A stretch of DNA of 64,000 nt from Pseudolabrys sp035718275 (GTDB lineage Bacteria > Pseudomonadota > Alphaproteobacteria > Rhizobiales > Xanthobacteraceae). The notes beneath the pieces were generated by a model. The model did not search any database and had not been told where the DNA came from. It saw only the letters and a list, made by a program, of their open reading frames with translations. Position 1 is the stretch's first letter. Each line of letters starts with the position of its first letter. The stretch spans positions 101,229 to 165,228 of the forward strand of contig DASTHI010000008.1 in assembly GCA_035718275.1 (NCBI GenBank), given 5' to 3'. Positions 41,992-49,890 of this stretch are shown piece by piece. Made by a program: the position numbers and the translations under genes.

Positions 41992-42195
41992 ATGCCTGTC
42001 GGAACTGTGAAGTTCTTCAATACTCAAAAGGGCTACGGCTTCATTCAGCCGGACGACGGATCGAAGGACGTCTTCGTCCACATCACGGCAGTCGAGCGCG
42101 CGGGAATGCGCTCGCTGGTGGAAGGTCAGAAGATCAGCTTCGAGGTCGTCACCGAGCGTGGAAAGCAGGCCGCCGGCAATTTGCAGCCGGCCTGA
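41992..42195 (+). CDS. Cold-shock protein, CspA family
   Basis: A 67-residue cold-shock domain with both RNA-binding motifs, KGYGFIQPDD (RNP1) and DVFVHITAV (RNP2). It binds single-stranded nucleic acid and melts RNA structure. The ATG at 41992 fits the family start (MPVGTVKFFN), with AAAGGAAA upstream; a longer start would lie inside the inverted repeat. A strong terminator follows, so it is monocistronic. Confidence 0.93.
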   Translation: MPVGTVKFFNTQKGYGFIQPDDGSKDVFVHITAVERAGMRSLVEGQKISFEVVTERGKQAAGNLQPA

Positions 42196-42222
42196 GCCAC
42201 ACGGTCGTCTCTTTGAAGTCGA

Positions 42223-42248
42223 AGCCCGGCGGGAACGCCGGGCTTTTT
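42223..42248 (+). terminator. Rho-independent terminator of cspA
   Basis: AGCCCGGCG/CGCCGGGCT with loop GGAA forms a nine-base-pair stem followed by TTTTT, 28 bp past the cspA stop. Confidence 0.9.
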
Positions 42249-42307
42249 GTATCCCGCTTCGTATTTCATGTATTGAATGGCTCGAGCAGATCGGAAGGAG
42301 AATGAAG

Positions 42308-42715
42308 ATGGACATTATCGCTTGCGGGTCGCGACCTTCTCGCCGGATGGGCCCGCCGAGCTTCACCGGGACGGTGTGGCAGGATCCCATTATTCAGGCT
42401 CCCGATCCCGCGCGGGTCCGTTCGGCCTGGGTACGCTTTGAGCCCGGCGCACGGACGGCCTGGCATACGCATCCGCTGGGACAGACGCTCTTCGTGACCT
42501 CGGGCGTCGGACGGGTGCAGACCTGGGGCGGTCCAGTGCGGGAGATACGCGCCGGTGATACGGTGTGGATTCCACCGGCAGAAAAACATTGGCACGGTGC
42601 CACGGCCGAGCACGCGATGGAACATATCGCCATGCAGGAAGCCCAAGGTGGCGAGCACGTAAAGTGGCTGGAGCCCGTGACAGACGAGCAGTATTCCGCC
42701 AAGGCCGAGAGCTGA
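42308..42715 (+). CDS. Cupin-domain protein
   Basis: A 135-residue single-cupin protein. The first motif G-x5-H-x-H is in RTAWHTHPLGQTLFVTSGVG and the second (IPPAEKHWHGATAEH) keeps the late histidine. The metal-binding set looks complete. Related proteins are annotated as quercetin-dioxygenase-like or carboxymuconolactone-linked cupins; the substrate is unknown. GGAAGGAG lies seven bases before the ATG at 42308, making it better than the ATG at 42302. Confidence 0.85.
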   Translation: MDIIACGSRPSRRMGPPSFTGTVWQDPIIQAPDPARVRSAWVRFEPGARTAWHTHPLGQTLFVTSGVGRVQTWGGPVREIRAGDTVWIPPAEKHWHGATAEHAMEHIAMQEAQGGEHVKWLEPVTDEQYSAKAES

Positions 42716-42826
42716 GCCTCCGCTCAATCAACTACACGTGATCGCGGCAATACGCGTGCCGCTCGCGTGTTCTACTTTCCCGACGGCGGAGACACCGGGG
42801 ATCTGCCGAAAAAGGGAGGTATTTCT

Positions 42827-43486
42827 ATGATCCGTGTACGGTTAGCCGCCCCATTGGCGGCATGTGCGGCCTTGCTCTGCACCGTTCCTGTGCATGCACA
42901 GCAGGCTGACATGTCTTTCTTCGTGACCAGTGCGGGGCCGGGCAAAGGCGGCGATCTTGGCGGCCTTGAGGGCGCTGACCGTCACTGCCAACAGCTCGCA
43001 AGCTCAGCCGGCGCTGGCGGGAAGACATGGCGCGCCTATCTCTCGACGCAGGGGTCCGGAGCGGTCAACGCGCGCGATCGAATCGGCAAGGGCCCGTGGG
43101 TCAATGCGAAGGGCACTACCATCGCCAAGGACGTTGCCGAGCTGCACGGCAGCAATCAGCTGACCAAACAGACTGCACTTACCGAAAAAGGCGCCGTCGT
43201 GAACGGTCGCGGCGACACCCCCAACCGGCATGACATTCTGACCGGGTCGAAAGCAGATGGCACGGCGTTCACCGACGAACAGGATCGTACGTGCAGGAAC
43301 TACACGAGCAGCACACAAGGTGCGGTAATGGTCGGTCATGCCGATCGGCAGGGGCTGCGCGACGATGACGCGTCCAAGTCCTGGAATTCATCGCATCCCT
43401 CGCGAGGACCCGACGGGGGCTGCTCCCAGGCAGACTTGCGCAGCACGGGGGGCGACGGCCTGTTCTATTGCTTCGCCGCGAACTGA
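42827..43486 (+). CDS. Exported protein with lectin-like domain
   Basis: A signal peptide (IRVRLAAPLAACAALLCTVP, cut after HAQ) leads to a 195-residue mature domain. It has four cysteines (HCQQL, RTCRNY, GGCSQ, YCFAAN) and a tryptophan/aspartate-rich end (DDASKSWNSSHPSRGPDGGC), which recalls the C-type-lectin/endostatin-like fold. The function is unknown. A very good ribosome site (AAGGGAGG) supports the start. It stands alone. Confidence 0.7.
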   Translation: MIRVRLAAPLAACAALLCTVPVHAQQADMSFFVTSAGPGKGGDLGGLEGADRHCQQLASSAGAGGKTWRAYLSTQGSGAVNARDRIGKGPWVNAKGTTIAKDVAELHGSNQLTKQTALTEKGAVVNGRGDTPNRHDILTGSKADGTAFTDEQDRTCRNYTSSTQGAVMVGHADRQGLRDDDASKSWNSSHPSRGPDGGCSQADLRSTGGDGLFYCFAAN

Positions 43487-43608
43487 GGCTCGATCGCTGC
43501 GGCTGCTGGCGAGCGCGCGTAGCTTGACTCGCCAGCGTCCTGCCGTCCGGTTTCCATTTGCTTGACGGCATTCGAAATAGCTCTTGATGTGGCCTGCAGT
43601 TGCACGTC

Positions 43609-43639
43609 AATCTTGACATTCAAAATGAAGGTCAAGATT
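43609..43639. promoter_or_regulatory. Operator-like inverted repeat directly before the GST gene
   Basis: AATCTTGAC and GTCAAGATT are perfect inverted copies separated by 13 bases, so their centres lie 22 bp, about two helical turns, apart. The right arm ends four bases before the ATG of the GST gene. A MarR- or TetR-type dimer could bind here; no such gene is adjacent. Confidence 0.5.
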
Positions 43640-43643
43640 CGCC

Positions 43644-44354
43644 ATGCAATATCAGCTGTTCTATTGGCCCGAGATCCAGGGGCGCGGTGAATTCGTCCGT
43701 CTCGCGCTGGAAGATGCCGGGGCCGACTATGTGGATGTGGCGCGCAAGCCCGGCGGAATGGATCGCATGATCGCCGTCATGAACAGCCAGCGCGAGAAGC
43801 ATCCTCCTTTTGCGCCGCCTTTCCTGAAAGCGGGAAAACTGCTGATCGCACAGGTGGCCAACATTCTTTTCTATCTTGGCCCCCGTTTCGGGCTTGCGCC
43901 GCGCGAAGAAGCGGCTCGGCTGTGGCTTCATCAACTGCAGCTCACGGTGACCGATTTTCTAAAGGAGATTCACGACACGCACCATCCCGTGGGCTCTGGC
44001 CTGTATTACGAAGACCAGAAGTCCGAGGCGAAGCGCTATGCCGGAGGTTTTCTCGATCAACGCGGCCCGAAATATCTTGGATATTTTGAATCGGTGCTGA
44101 AGAAAAGCGGAGGCCCTTTTCTGCTCGGGCGCAGAGCAAGCTATATCGATCTCTCGATGTTCCAGCTCATTGAAGGTCTTCGCTATGCGTTTCCGCGCGC
44201 AATGAAGGAATGGGAAAGAAAGCTCCCGGGGATTGTTGCAGTTCATGATAAAATTGCAATTCGACCGCGAGTGAAAAGCTATCTTGTGTCGCCACGGCGC
44301 ATTGCATTCAACGAAAGCGGCATCTTTCGTCATTACCCGGAGCTGGATCGCTAG
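43644..44354 (+). CDS. Glutathione S-transferase family protein
   Basis: A 236-residue protein with a thioredoxin-like N-terminal domain (QYQLFYWPEIQGRGEFVRLA, with Tyr at the position of the catalytic residue) and an all-helical C-terminal domain (LGRRASYIDLSMFQLIEGLR). It fits the sigma/alpha-like GST group and is probably for detoxification of electrophiles with glutathione. A nine-base inverted repeat overlaps the place where a ribosome site is expected, suggesting tight control. Confidence 0.85.
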   Translation: MQYQLFYWPEIQGRGEFVRLALEDAGADYVDVARKPGGMDRMIAVMNSQREKHPPFAPPFLKAGKLLIAQVANILFYLGPRFGLAPREEAARLWLHQLQLTVTDFLKEIHDTHHPVGSGLYYEDQKSEAKRYAGGFLDQRGPKYLGYFESVLKKSGGPFLLGRRASYIDLSMFQLIEGLRYAFPRAMKEWERKLPGIVAVHDKIAIRPRVKSYLVSPRRIAFNESGIFRHYPELDR

Positions 44355-44392
44355 CGCAGAATCTATTGGATATTGAAACTCTAGATCGTCAT

Positions 44393-44411
44393 TGCCGGAC
44401 TTGTTCAACGA
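44393..44411. repeat. Remnant of a Bradyrhizobiaceae-type intergenic repeat
   Basis: CGTCATTGCCGGACTTGTT resembles the start of the short palindromic intergenic repeats common in Bradyrhizobium and Rhodopseudomonas genomes (CGTCATTGCCGGGCTTG type). The other half is not recognisable, so this is likely a decayed copy. Confidence 0.35.
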
Positions 44412-44532
44412 TATTTGAGGGTGCCCATCCCAGGAATAAGCCGGCGACAGTACCCAGTCCTCCGGACGAATATGCCCGGCCAAGACGTTCTGCACTAGCG
44501 AAACCCTGAGACGCGGTCCCGGAGGCGAGATG

Positions 44533-45009
44533 TCATCCGCGGGCCTCGAGCGTCTTTCCTCCTACTGTCACCGGGTTGGCGGAAATGAGCGTGAACGCGA
44601 TCACGCAGGGCTCGGTACCCGTGTTGATCCAATTGTGGATCGTGCCCCGCTGCACCAGCACATCCCCGGCTTTAAGATGGACAATGGTGCCGTCGAGATC
44701 CATGTCGATTTCTCCCGATATGACGACGGCATAATCGATCGAGTCAGTGCGATGATTGCGCGGCGCGACACCTGGTCCGAAACTGACAATGCGGAAGACG
44801 GTGCCATTGGGGATCGTGGTGCCAATCTTCCTTCCTGACGGGTCCGCATTGCCCTCGTTACTGACCGGAAAGCCTTCGGTCGACCAGATCACGCTGTAGA
44901 GCGCGCCGGGCCGGTGCGACTCGACGTTTCTCGTCATCTGATCGATCAGCACCGTCGCGCGGCCCTGATCGTCGTGTCCGGTGACCACTCGGCGAATTTT
45001 CAGGCTCAT
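44533..45009 (-). CDS. Cupin-domain protein
   Basis: A 158-residue cupin. The core motif region is in SGEIDMDLDGTIVHLKAGDV and VQRGTIHNWINTGTEPCVIA, where a histidine remains in the second motif; the first motif reads RNHRTDSIDYAVVISGEIDM with one clear histidine. It may bind a metal or a small ligand and could act as an isomerase-like or regulatory cupin. AAGGA precedes the ATG at 45009. It lies 41 bp downstream of the EamA gene on the same strand, probably an operon. Confidence 0.8.
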   Translation of the reverse strand: MSLKIRRVVTGHDDQGRATVLIDQMTRNVESHRPGALYSVIWSTEGFPVSNEGNADPSGRKIGTTIPNGTVFRIVSFGPGVAPRNHRTDSIDYAVVISGEIDMDLDGTIVHLKAGDVLVQRGTIHNWINTGTEPCVIAFTLISANPVTVGGKTLEARG

Positions 45010-45050
45010 AGATATGGTCCTTGTTTTGAGGCGCGGTGCGCCAGAGCAGT

Positions 45051-45956
45051 CTAATCGACCACCGGCGGTTTGCGCGATGCTTCGTGCGCGAGCAGGAAAA
45101 TTCCGGAGCCGACAACGACGGCCGAGCCAGCGAGAAGACTGATCGTCGGCACGTCGCCCCAGAAGACGAAGCCCAGTGCCGCCGACCAAACGAGCATGAA
45201 ATAGTAGAACGGTCCAACGGCAGACGGTGGCGCCAGGGATAATGCACGGGTCCACCAATATTGCCCGATTGCGTTGATGATCCCGTTGCCCATCATGGCC
45301 GCGGCGTCGCCGGCGGTCGGCATTGCAAAGAAGAAGGGGAGCGCCACCGCAAAGAACAGCGTCAGAAAAATCATCTGATACATCGTAAGTGTTTCAGCCG
45401 ACTCCGTGCTGGTCAGGCCGCGCACTGCCGTGGTCACGCTGCCGAACAGGACGGCGTTGCCGAGGGCGAACGCCGCTCCGAGACGGAAACTATCCGCACC
45501 CGGAGCTGCAACCAGCAGAACGCCGAGGAATCCCGCGCTGAGTGCAACGGCACGAGCAACACCGACTCTCTCCTTGAGCCAAACGGCCGCAAACAGCGTC
45601 GCAAACAGGGGAGAAGAGAAATTGATCGCAACTGCGCCGGCCAGCGGCATAAGGCCGAATGCAATCATGATGAGGCTCTGCGCGACCGCCTGTGTGGCGC
45701 TGCGACCGAAGTGATCGCCCAGCCGCTTTGTTCGCAGCACCGAGAGCCCCGTTCGCGGCAGGATGAGCGCCGCACAAGTTCCAAGCGATGCAATTGCGCG
45801 AAAGAACAGGACCTCGATAAACGAATATTCCGCAACCTGCCATTTCGATATTGCGCTTGAGACGGCGAACATAACGGTTGCGCCGAGCATGAACATGATG
45901 CCAAGCGGAATATGGTCGGCATGCGGGTGGCCGCGGTCGCTTCTATCGGCTGTCAA
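45051..45956 (-). CDS. EamA/DMT family transporter
   Basis: A 301-residue membrane protein with ten predicted helices in two EamA halves; the first has SKWQVAEYSFIEVLFFRAIA, the second LFGSVTTAVRGLTSTESAET and PPSAVGPFYYFMLVWSAALG. Members export or import metabolites such as amino acids or nucleosides. The substrate is not evident. Cotranscription with the downstream cupin is likely. Confidence 0.87.
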   Translation of the reverse strand: MTADRSDRGHPHADHIPLGIMFMLGATVMFAVSSAISKWQVAEYSFIEVLFFRAIASLGTCAALILPRTGLSVLRTKRLGDHFGRSATQAVAQSLIMIAFGLMPLAGAVAINFSSPLFATLFAAVWLKERVGVARAVALSAGFLGVLLVAAPGADSFRLGAAFALGNAVLFGSVTTAVRGLTSTESAETLTMYQMIFLTLFFAVALPFFFAMPTAGDAAAMMGNGIINAIGQYWWTRALSLAPPSAVGPFYYFMLVWSAALGFVFWGDVPTISLLAGSAVVVGSGIFLLAHEASRKPPVVD

Positions 45957-46063
45957 GAAGAGCCCCGGATGAAAGTTGCCACCTGCCTAGCACGCGCGAA
46001 GGACGGCAGGCATCGGCAAAAACGAATGGCAAGTCTGCCAAGATTGGCGTCCTGGGACGGGAC

Positions 46064-46510
46064 TTATCGCACCTTTCGTTTTTTTTTCAACCGAGCTGCC
46101 CGTTGCTTGCGAGCCCGGCGCCTCCGGCATCGCGTGCATTTGCACCGCGACCGGCCGATGACGAATTTGAGATAATCGTTGCCGTAATCGTAAGTGATTT
46201 CTTCGCCGGGCTTGATTTTGCGAAGCGCGCGGATGAAAACCCGGCCTCCATAGGTATAGGTCTCGGCATTGGGATTGCACGAATGGTTTGCGTAACGGGC
46301 GATGTTGCTGCGCGGAGTGCCGTCAATAGTCACCTTGGAATTGATCTCGTAAAGATATCGGTTGCCGCGCCGTTCCCGGCGCGCTGCTTCCTCCGGGCCG
46401 ATGCGCGGCCCTTTGTATTCGACGATCTTCTCCCGCTTGCGAATGTGCCGGGTTGCGAACAACCCGAGGCCGGTGAAGGAACGGCCCACGCGGAATGATT
46501 TTCGAGTCAT
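46064..46510 (-). CDS. SET-domain protein (putative protein-lysine methyltransferase)
   Basis: The 148-residue protein consists of a SET fold: GRSFTGLGLFATRHIRKREK at the start, the pseudoknot motifs YANHSCNPNAETYTYGGRVF and GEEITYDYGNDY, and a post-SET cysteine group CKCTRC. A lysine/arginine-rich tail (RRARKQRAARLKKKRKVR) may bind nucleic acid or ribosomes. It would transfer methyl from S-adenosylmethionine to a lysine; the target is unknown. It stands alone. Confidence 0.85.
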   Translation of the reverse strand: MTRKSFRVGRSFTGLGLFATRHIRKREKIVEYKGPRIGPEEAARRERRGNRYLYEINSKVTIDGTPRSNIARYANHSCNPNAETYTYGGRVFIRALRKIKPGEEITYDYGNDYLKFVIGRSRCKCTRCRRRRARKQRAARLKKKRKVR

Positions 46511-46603
46511 TGCTTAGGTGAAATAACGAGAGAAGGCGATGCGCATGACAGACGAATCGCGGTCCGTCAATGTCCAATCCGCCGAACCTGCTTTCGAATA
46601 TGA

Positions 46604-46714
46604 TCAACGAAGGAATTGTCCGGCCCAGCCGATGAAAGCGGAGAATTGATCCGGGTAGACCACGAAATAGATCACAAGCGCCACCGGGGCCAGCATCAAG
46701 ACCATGTCTCGCAT
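46604..46714 (-). CDS. 36-residue membrane miniprotein (candidate)
   Basis: The frame reads MRDMVLMLAPVALVIYFVVY followed by PDQFSAFIGWAGQFLR. It has one hydrophobic helix and a GGAGT ribosome site six bases upstream. Two further tiny hydrophobic frames lie upstream on the same strand (46909-47025, 38 residues; 46820-46912, 30 residues, coupled ATGA). Together they fill the 617-bp space from 46514 to 47130, where no larger gene is visible. Unrecognised; tentative. Confidence 0.35.
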   Translation of the reverse strand: MRDMVLMLAPVALVIYFVVYPDQFSAFIGWAGQFLR

Positions 46715-47130
46715 TGGGGACTCCACGCCCTGGATGTTGTCATCAGAATCAAAGCGCCACCCACCCGCGTCAAGAATTCAGGTCGTAAAAAAAACGGAAT
46801 ATCCCGAGCAAATGCAGCTTCAGGCGAGCGGTATTCCTATGCCGGGCTTGCACAAGTGGCACAAGGTCAACGCGATCAGAAGCGGTCTCAGCAATGCGGC
46901 AATCAAGATCATGATTCCGAGTCAGTTGACAGTAGGCAGACCACGAATGCACGGCTCACGAGAAAGAGCAGTATCGTGCCCGCGACCCGCGCGGGCGCAA
47001 GTCGGATGCTCATCAGCATCTGCATCGTCCGGTCGCATCGTGGTCATATCGCGTAGAGAGACCTAGGCAAATGCCGGGCAGTCGCGGTACGTGCTTTACT
47101 TGTTGGTCACTGCCGGCCCAAGATTGCGCC

Positions 47131-48084
47131 ATGTCACCATACCAGGACCGCTGGCCGGAACTGTCCTTGTCAGCCTGGCGCAATACACGCGAGACCCTGC
47201 ACCTGTGGACGCAGGTGGTTGGCAAAATCAGGCTTGCTCTCACGCCATGGCAGAACCATTCCTGGCACGTCGCGCTCTATGTCACGGCGCGCGGCTTGAC
47301 AACGTCGCCGATACCCTGGTCGACCGGCGGCTTTCAGATCGACTTCGATTTCATTGATCATGTGATGTGGATTCGCAGCAGCGACGGCCTTTCTCGCCAG
47401 CTGAGACTCGAGCCGATGAGCGTGGCCGAATTTTATCGCAGGACGATGGCTGCGCTGCGCGAACTCGGCATTGACGTAAAGATCAATACGATGCCCTCCG
47501 AGATCGCCGACAGCATCCCCTTCGAGCAGGACACGGCGCACGCGCAGTATGATGCCGGCTACGTCAATCGTTTCTGGCGCGTATTGCTGGCCGCGAGCGA
47601 AGTATTCGCTCATTTCCGTACGGGCTTTCTCGGCAAGACGAGCCCCGTGCATTTTTTCTGGGGCAGCTTTGATTTGGCCGTGACACGCTTTTCCGGCCGT
47701 CGTGCGCCGCGCCACCCCGGCGGAGTGCCGCATCTGCCGGACGAGGTCGCGAGGGAAGCCTATTCGCATGAGGTCTCGAGCGCCGGCTTCTGGCCGGGAG
47801 GCGGCGGTCCGATCGATGAGGCGGCTTTTTACTCTTATGCCTATCCGGCGCCTCCCGGTTTTGCGGAGGCTAGTCCCGCGCCTTCACAAGCGTATTTTTC
47901 CGTTGCGCTTGGAGAATTCCTGCTGCCCTACGATGCGGTCCGCACCGCACGCGATCCGGACGCGACCCTGATGGAATTTCTGCAGAGCACTTATGCCATT
48001 GCAGCGGATCTCGGCCGCTGGGATCGCAATGCACTGGACTGCGCGTTGGGCGAAATGGGAAAGGCGAGGGCAGTGTCCGCCTGA
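47131..48084 (+). CDS. DUF5996 family protein
   Basis: A 317-residue protein rich in aromatic residues, with no signal peptide. It shows the DUF5996 blocks RETLHLWTQVVGKIRLALTP, NHSWHVALYVTARGLTTSPI, and VHFFWGSFDLAVTRFSGRRA with the later HEVSSAGFWPGGGGPIDEAA. The function is unknown. The ATG at 47131 starts at the conserved region; a longer start at 47071 is unlikely because the added segment is cysteine-rich and unlike the family. It stands alone. Confidence 0.7.
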   Translation: MSPYQDRWPELSLSAWRNTRETLHLWTQVVGKIRLALTPWQNHSWHVALYVTARGLTTSPIPWSTGGFQIDFDFIDHVMWIRSSDGLSRQLRLEPMSVAEFYRRTMAALRELGIDVKINTMPSEIADSIPFEQDTAHAQYDAGYVNRFWRVLLAASEVFAHFRTGFLGKTSPVHFFWGSFDLAVTRFSGRRAPRHPGGVPHLPDEVAREAYSHEVSSAGFWPGGGGPIDEAAFYSYAYPAPPGFAEASPAPSQAYFSVALGEFLLPYDAVRTARDPDATLMEFLQSTYAIAADLGRWDRNALDCALGEMGKARAVSA

Positions 48085-48221
48085 GACACCGGACAGTTAT
48101 GGCGCATCCCCGCTGACTTGTCGCGAGCTCGGAATCCCTGAGTGGATCAGTGGGGCTTGAAAGCGTCCTGATATCGTTTCACAAGTCTGTCGAATTCACG
48201 TTTGCTCCCTCCAATTGGTCG

Positions 48222-49874
48222 ATGCTCATGAACGCGCCTGTAACACCCCCAGTCACGCCCCCGTATCGTCATACGCCACTGTTTCCGCTCGGGCCCGACA
48301 AAACGCCGTACCGCAAGCTCGATGTAGGCGGCGTCAAAATCGAACGAGCGATGGGAAGGGACATGCTCGTGATCGAGCGCGAGACACTTCGCGCACTATC
48401 CGAGGCCGCGTTCACCGACATCAATCATCTGCTGCGGCCTGCGCATCTCAGGCAGTTGCGCAAGATTCTCGATGACCCCGAGGCCAGCGATAATGACAAG
48501 TTCGTGGCCTACGATTTTCTCAAAAATGCGAACATTGCGGCCGGGGGCGTCCTGCCGATGTGCCAGGACACGGGCACGGCAATCATCATGGGCAAGAAAG
48601 GCCGCCTGATCTTCACGGCCGGCGACGACGAAGCTGCACTGGCCGAAGGCGCGCGCGATGCGTACCTGAAGAAAAACCTGCGCTATTCGCAGCTCGCGCC
48701 AATTTCCATGTTCGATGAAAAAAATACGCGCTCAAATATGCCGGCGCAGGTTGAGATCTATGCGGAGGGCGAGGACGCCTACAAATTCCTGTTTATCGCG
48801 AAGGGCGGCGGCTCAGCTAACAAGGCTTTCCTGTTCCAGGCGACGCCCTCGATCCTCACCCACGACCGCATGCTGGCCTTCTTGAAAGAGAAAGTGCTCA
48901 CGCTCGGGACTGCCGCCTGTCCGCCGTACCATCTCGCCATCGTGATTGGTGGCACCTCCGCCGAGCTGACGATGAAGACGGTAAAGCTGGCATCGACGCA
49001 CTACTATGACGAGTTGCCGACGCAAGGCAGCGAGGACGGGCACGCCTTTCGCGACCGCGAAATGGAAGCCGAAGTGTTGAAAATGACGCAGTCGACAGGA
49101 GTGGGCGCGCAATTCGGCGGGAAGTATTTCTGTCACGACGTGCGAGTGATTCGCCTGCCGCGGCACGGCGCCTCCTTGCCGATCGGTCTCGGCGTTTCCT
49201 GTGCCGCTGACCGGCAGGCCCTCGGGAAGATTACGCGCGAGGGCGTGTTCCTCGAGGAGCTCGAGCATCAGCCGGCGCAGTATCTGCCGGAGGTTGACCA
49301 GGAGAAGCTCGGTGGCGAGGTCGTGAAGGTCGATTTGAGCCGGCCAATGAAGGACATTCTGGCACAGCTTTCGAAATATCCGGTAAAGACGCGTCTCTCT
49401 CTCACCGGCACGATGATCGTCGCACGTGATCTGGCGCACGCGAAGCTGCGCGAGCGTCTCGAGGCTGGCGAGCCACTACCGGACTATTTCAGAAATCATC
49501 CGATCTATTATGCCGGGCCCGCCAAGACGCCGCAGGGCTACGCGTCGGGGGCGTTCGGTCCGACGACCGCTGGCCGGATGGATTCCTACATCGACCAATT
49601 CCAGGCTGCCGGCGGCTCGATGATTTCGGTTGCGAAAGGGAACCGCTCGGCGCAGGTGCGCGAGGCATGCAGGAGGCACGGGGGCTTTTACCTGGCATCC
49701 ATCGGCGGCAGCGCGGCGAAGCTCGCTGAACACTGCATCAAGAAGGTTGAGGTGCAGGAATATCCTGAACTCGGCATGGAAGCGATCTGGCGCATCGAAG
49801 TCGAGGATTTTCCTGCCTTTATCGTCATAGACGACAAGGGACACGATTTCTTCAGGGAATTGAATTTGGAATAG
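48222..49874 (+). CDS. Class I fumarate hydratase (iron-sulfur)
   Basis: About 550 residues, the length of class I fumarases such as E. coli FumA. The three iron-sulfur ligands are visible in VLPMCQDTGTAI, LGTAACPPYHLA and GLGVSCAADRQA. The enzyme hydrates fumarate to malate in the TCA cycle and is oxygen-sensitive. The C-terminal beta domain (IYYAGPAKTPQGYASGAFGP, TAGRMDSY) is complete. Starts at 48222 or 48228 are both possible and lack a strong ribosome site. The next gene starts 16 bp downstream. Confidence 0.92.
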   Translation: MLMNAPVTPPVTPPYRHTPLFPLGPDKTPYRKLDVGGVKIERAMGRDMLVIERETLRALSEAAFTDINHLLRPAHLRQLRKILDDPEASDNDKFVAYDFLKNANIAAGGVLPMCQDTGTAIIMGKKGRLIFTAGDDEAALAEGARDAYLKKNLRYSQLAPISMFDEKNTRSNMPAQVEIYAEGEDAYKFLFIAKGGGSANKAFLFQATPSILTHDRMLAFLKEKVLTLGTAACPPYHLAIVIGGTSAELTMKTVKLASTHYYDELPTQGSEDGHAFRDREMEAEVLKMTQSTGVGAQFGGKYFCHDVRVIRLPRHGASLPIGLGVSCAADRQALGKITREGVFLEELEHQPAQYLPEVDQEKLGGEVVKVDLSRPMKDILAQLSKYPVKTRLSLTGTMIVARDLAHAKLRERLEAGEPLPDYFRNHPIYYAGPAKTPQGYASGAFGPTTAGRMDSYIDQFQAAGGSMISVAKGNRSAQVREACRRHGGFYLASIGGSAAKLAEHCIKKVEVQEYPELGMEAIWRIEVEDFPAFIVIDDKGHDFFRELNLE

Positions 49875-49890
49875 CAGGAGCGAGCGCCTG

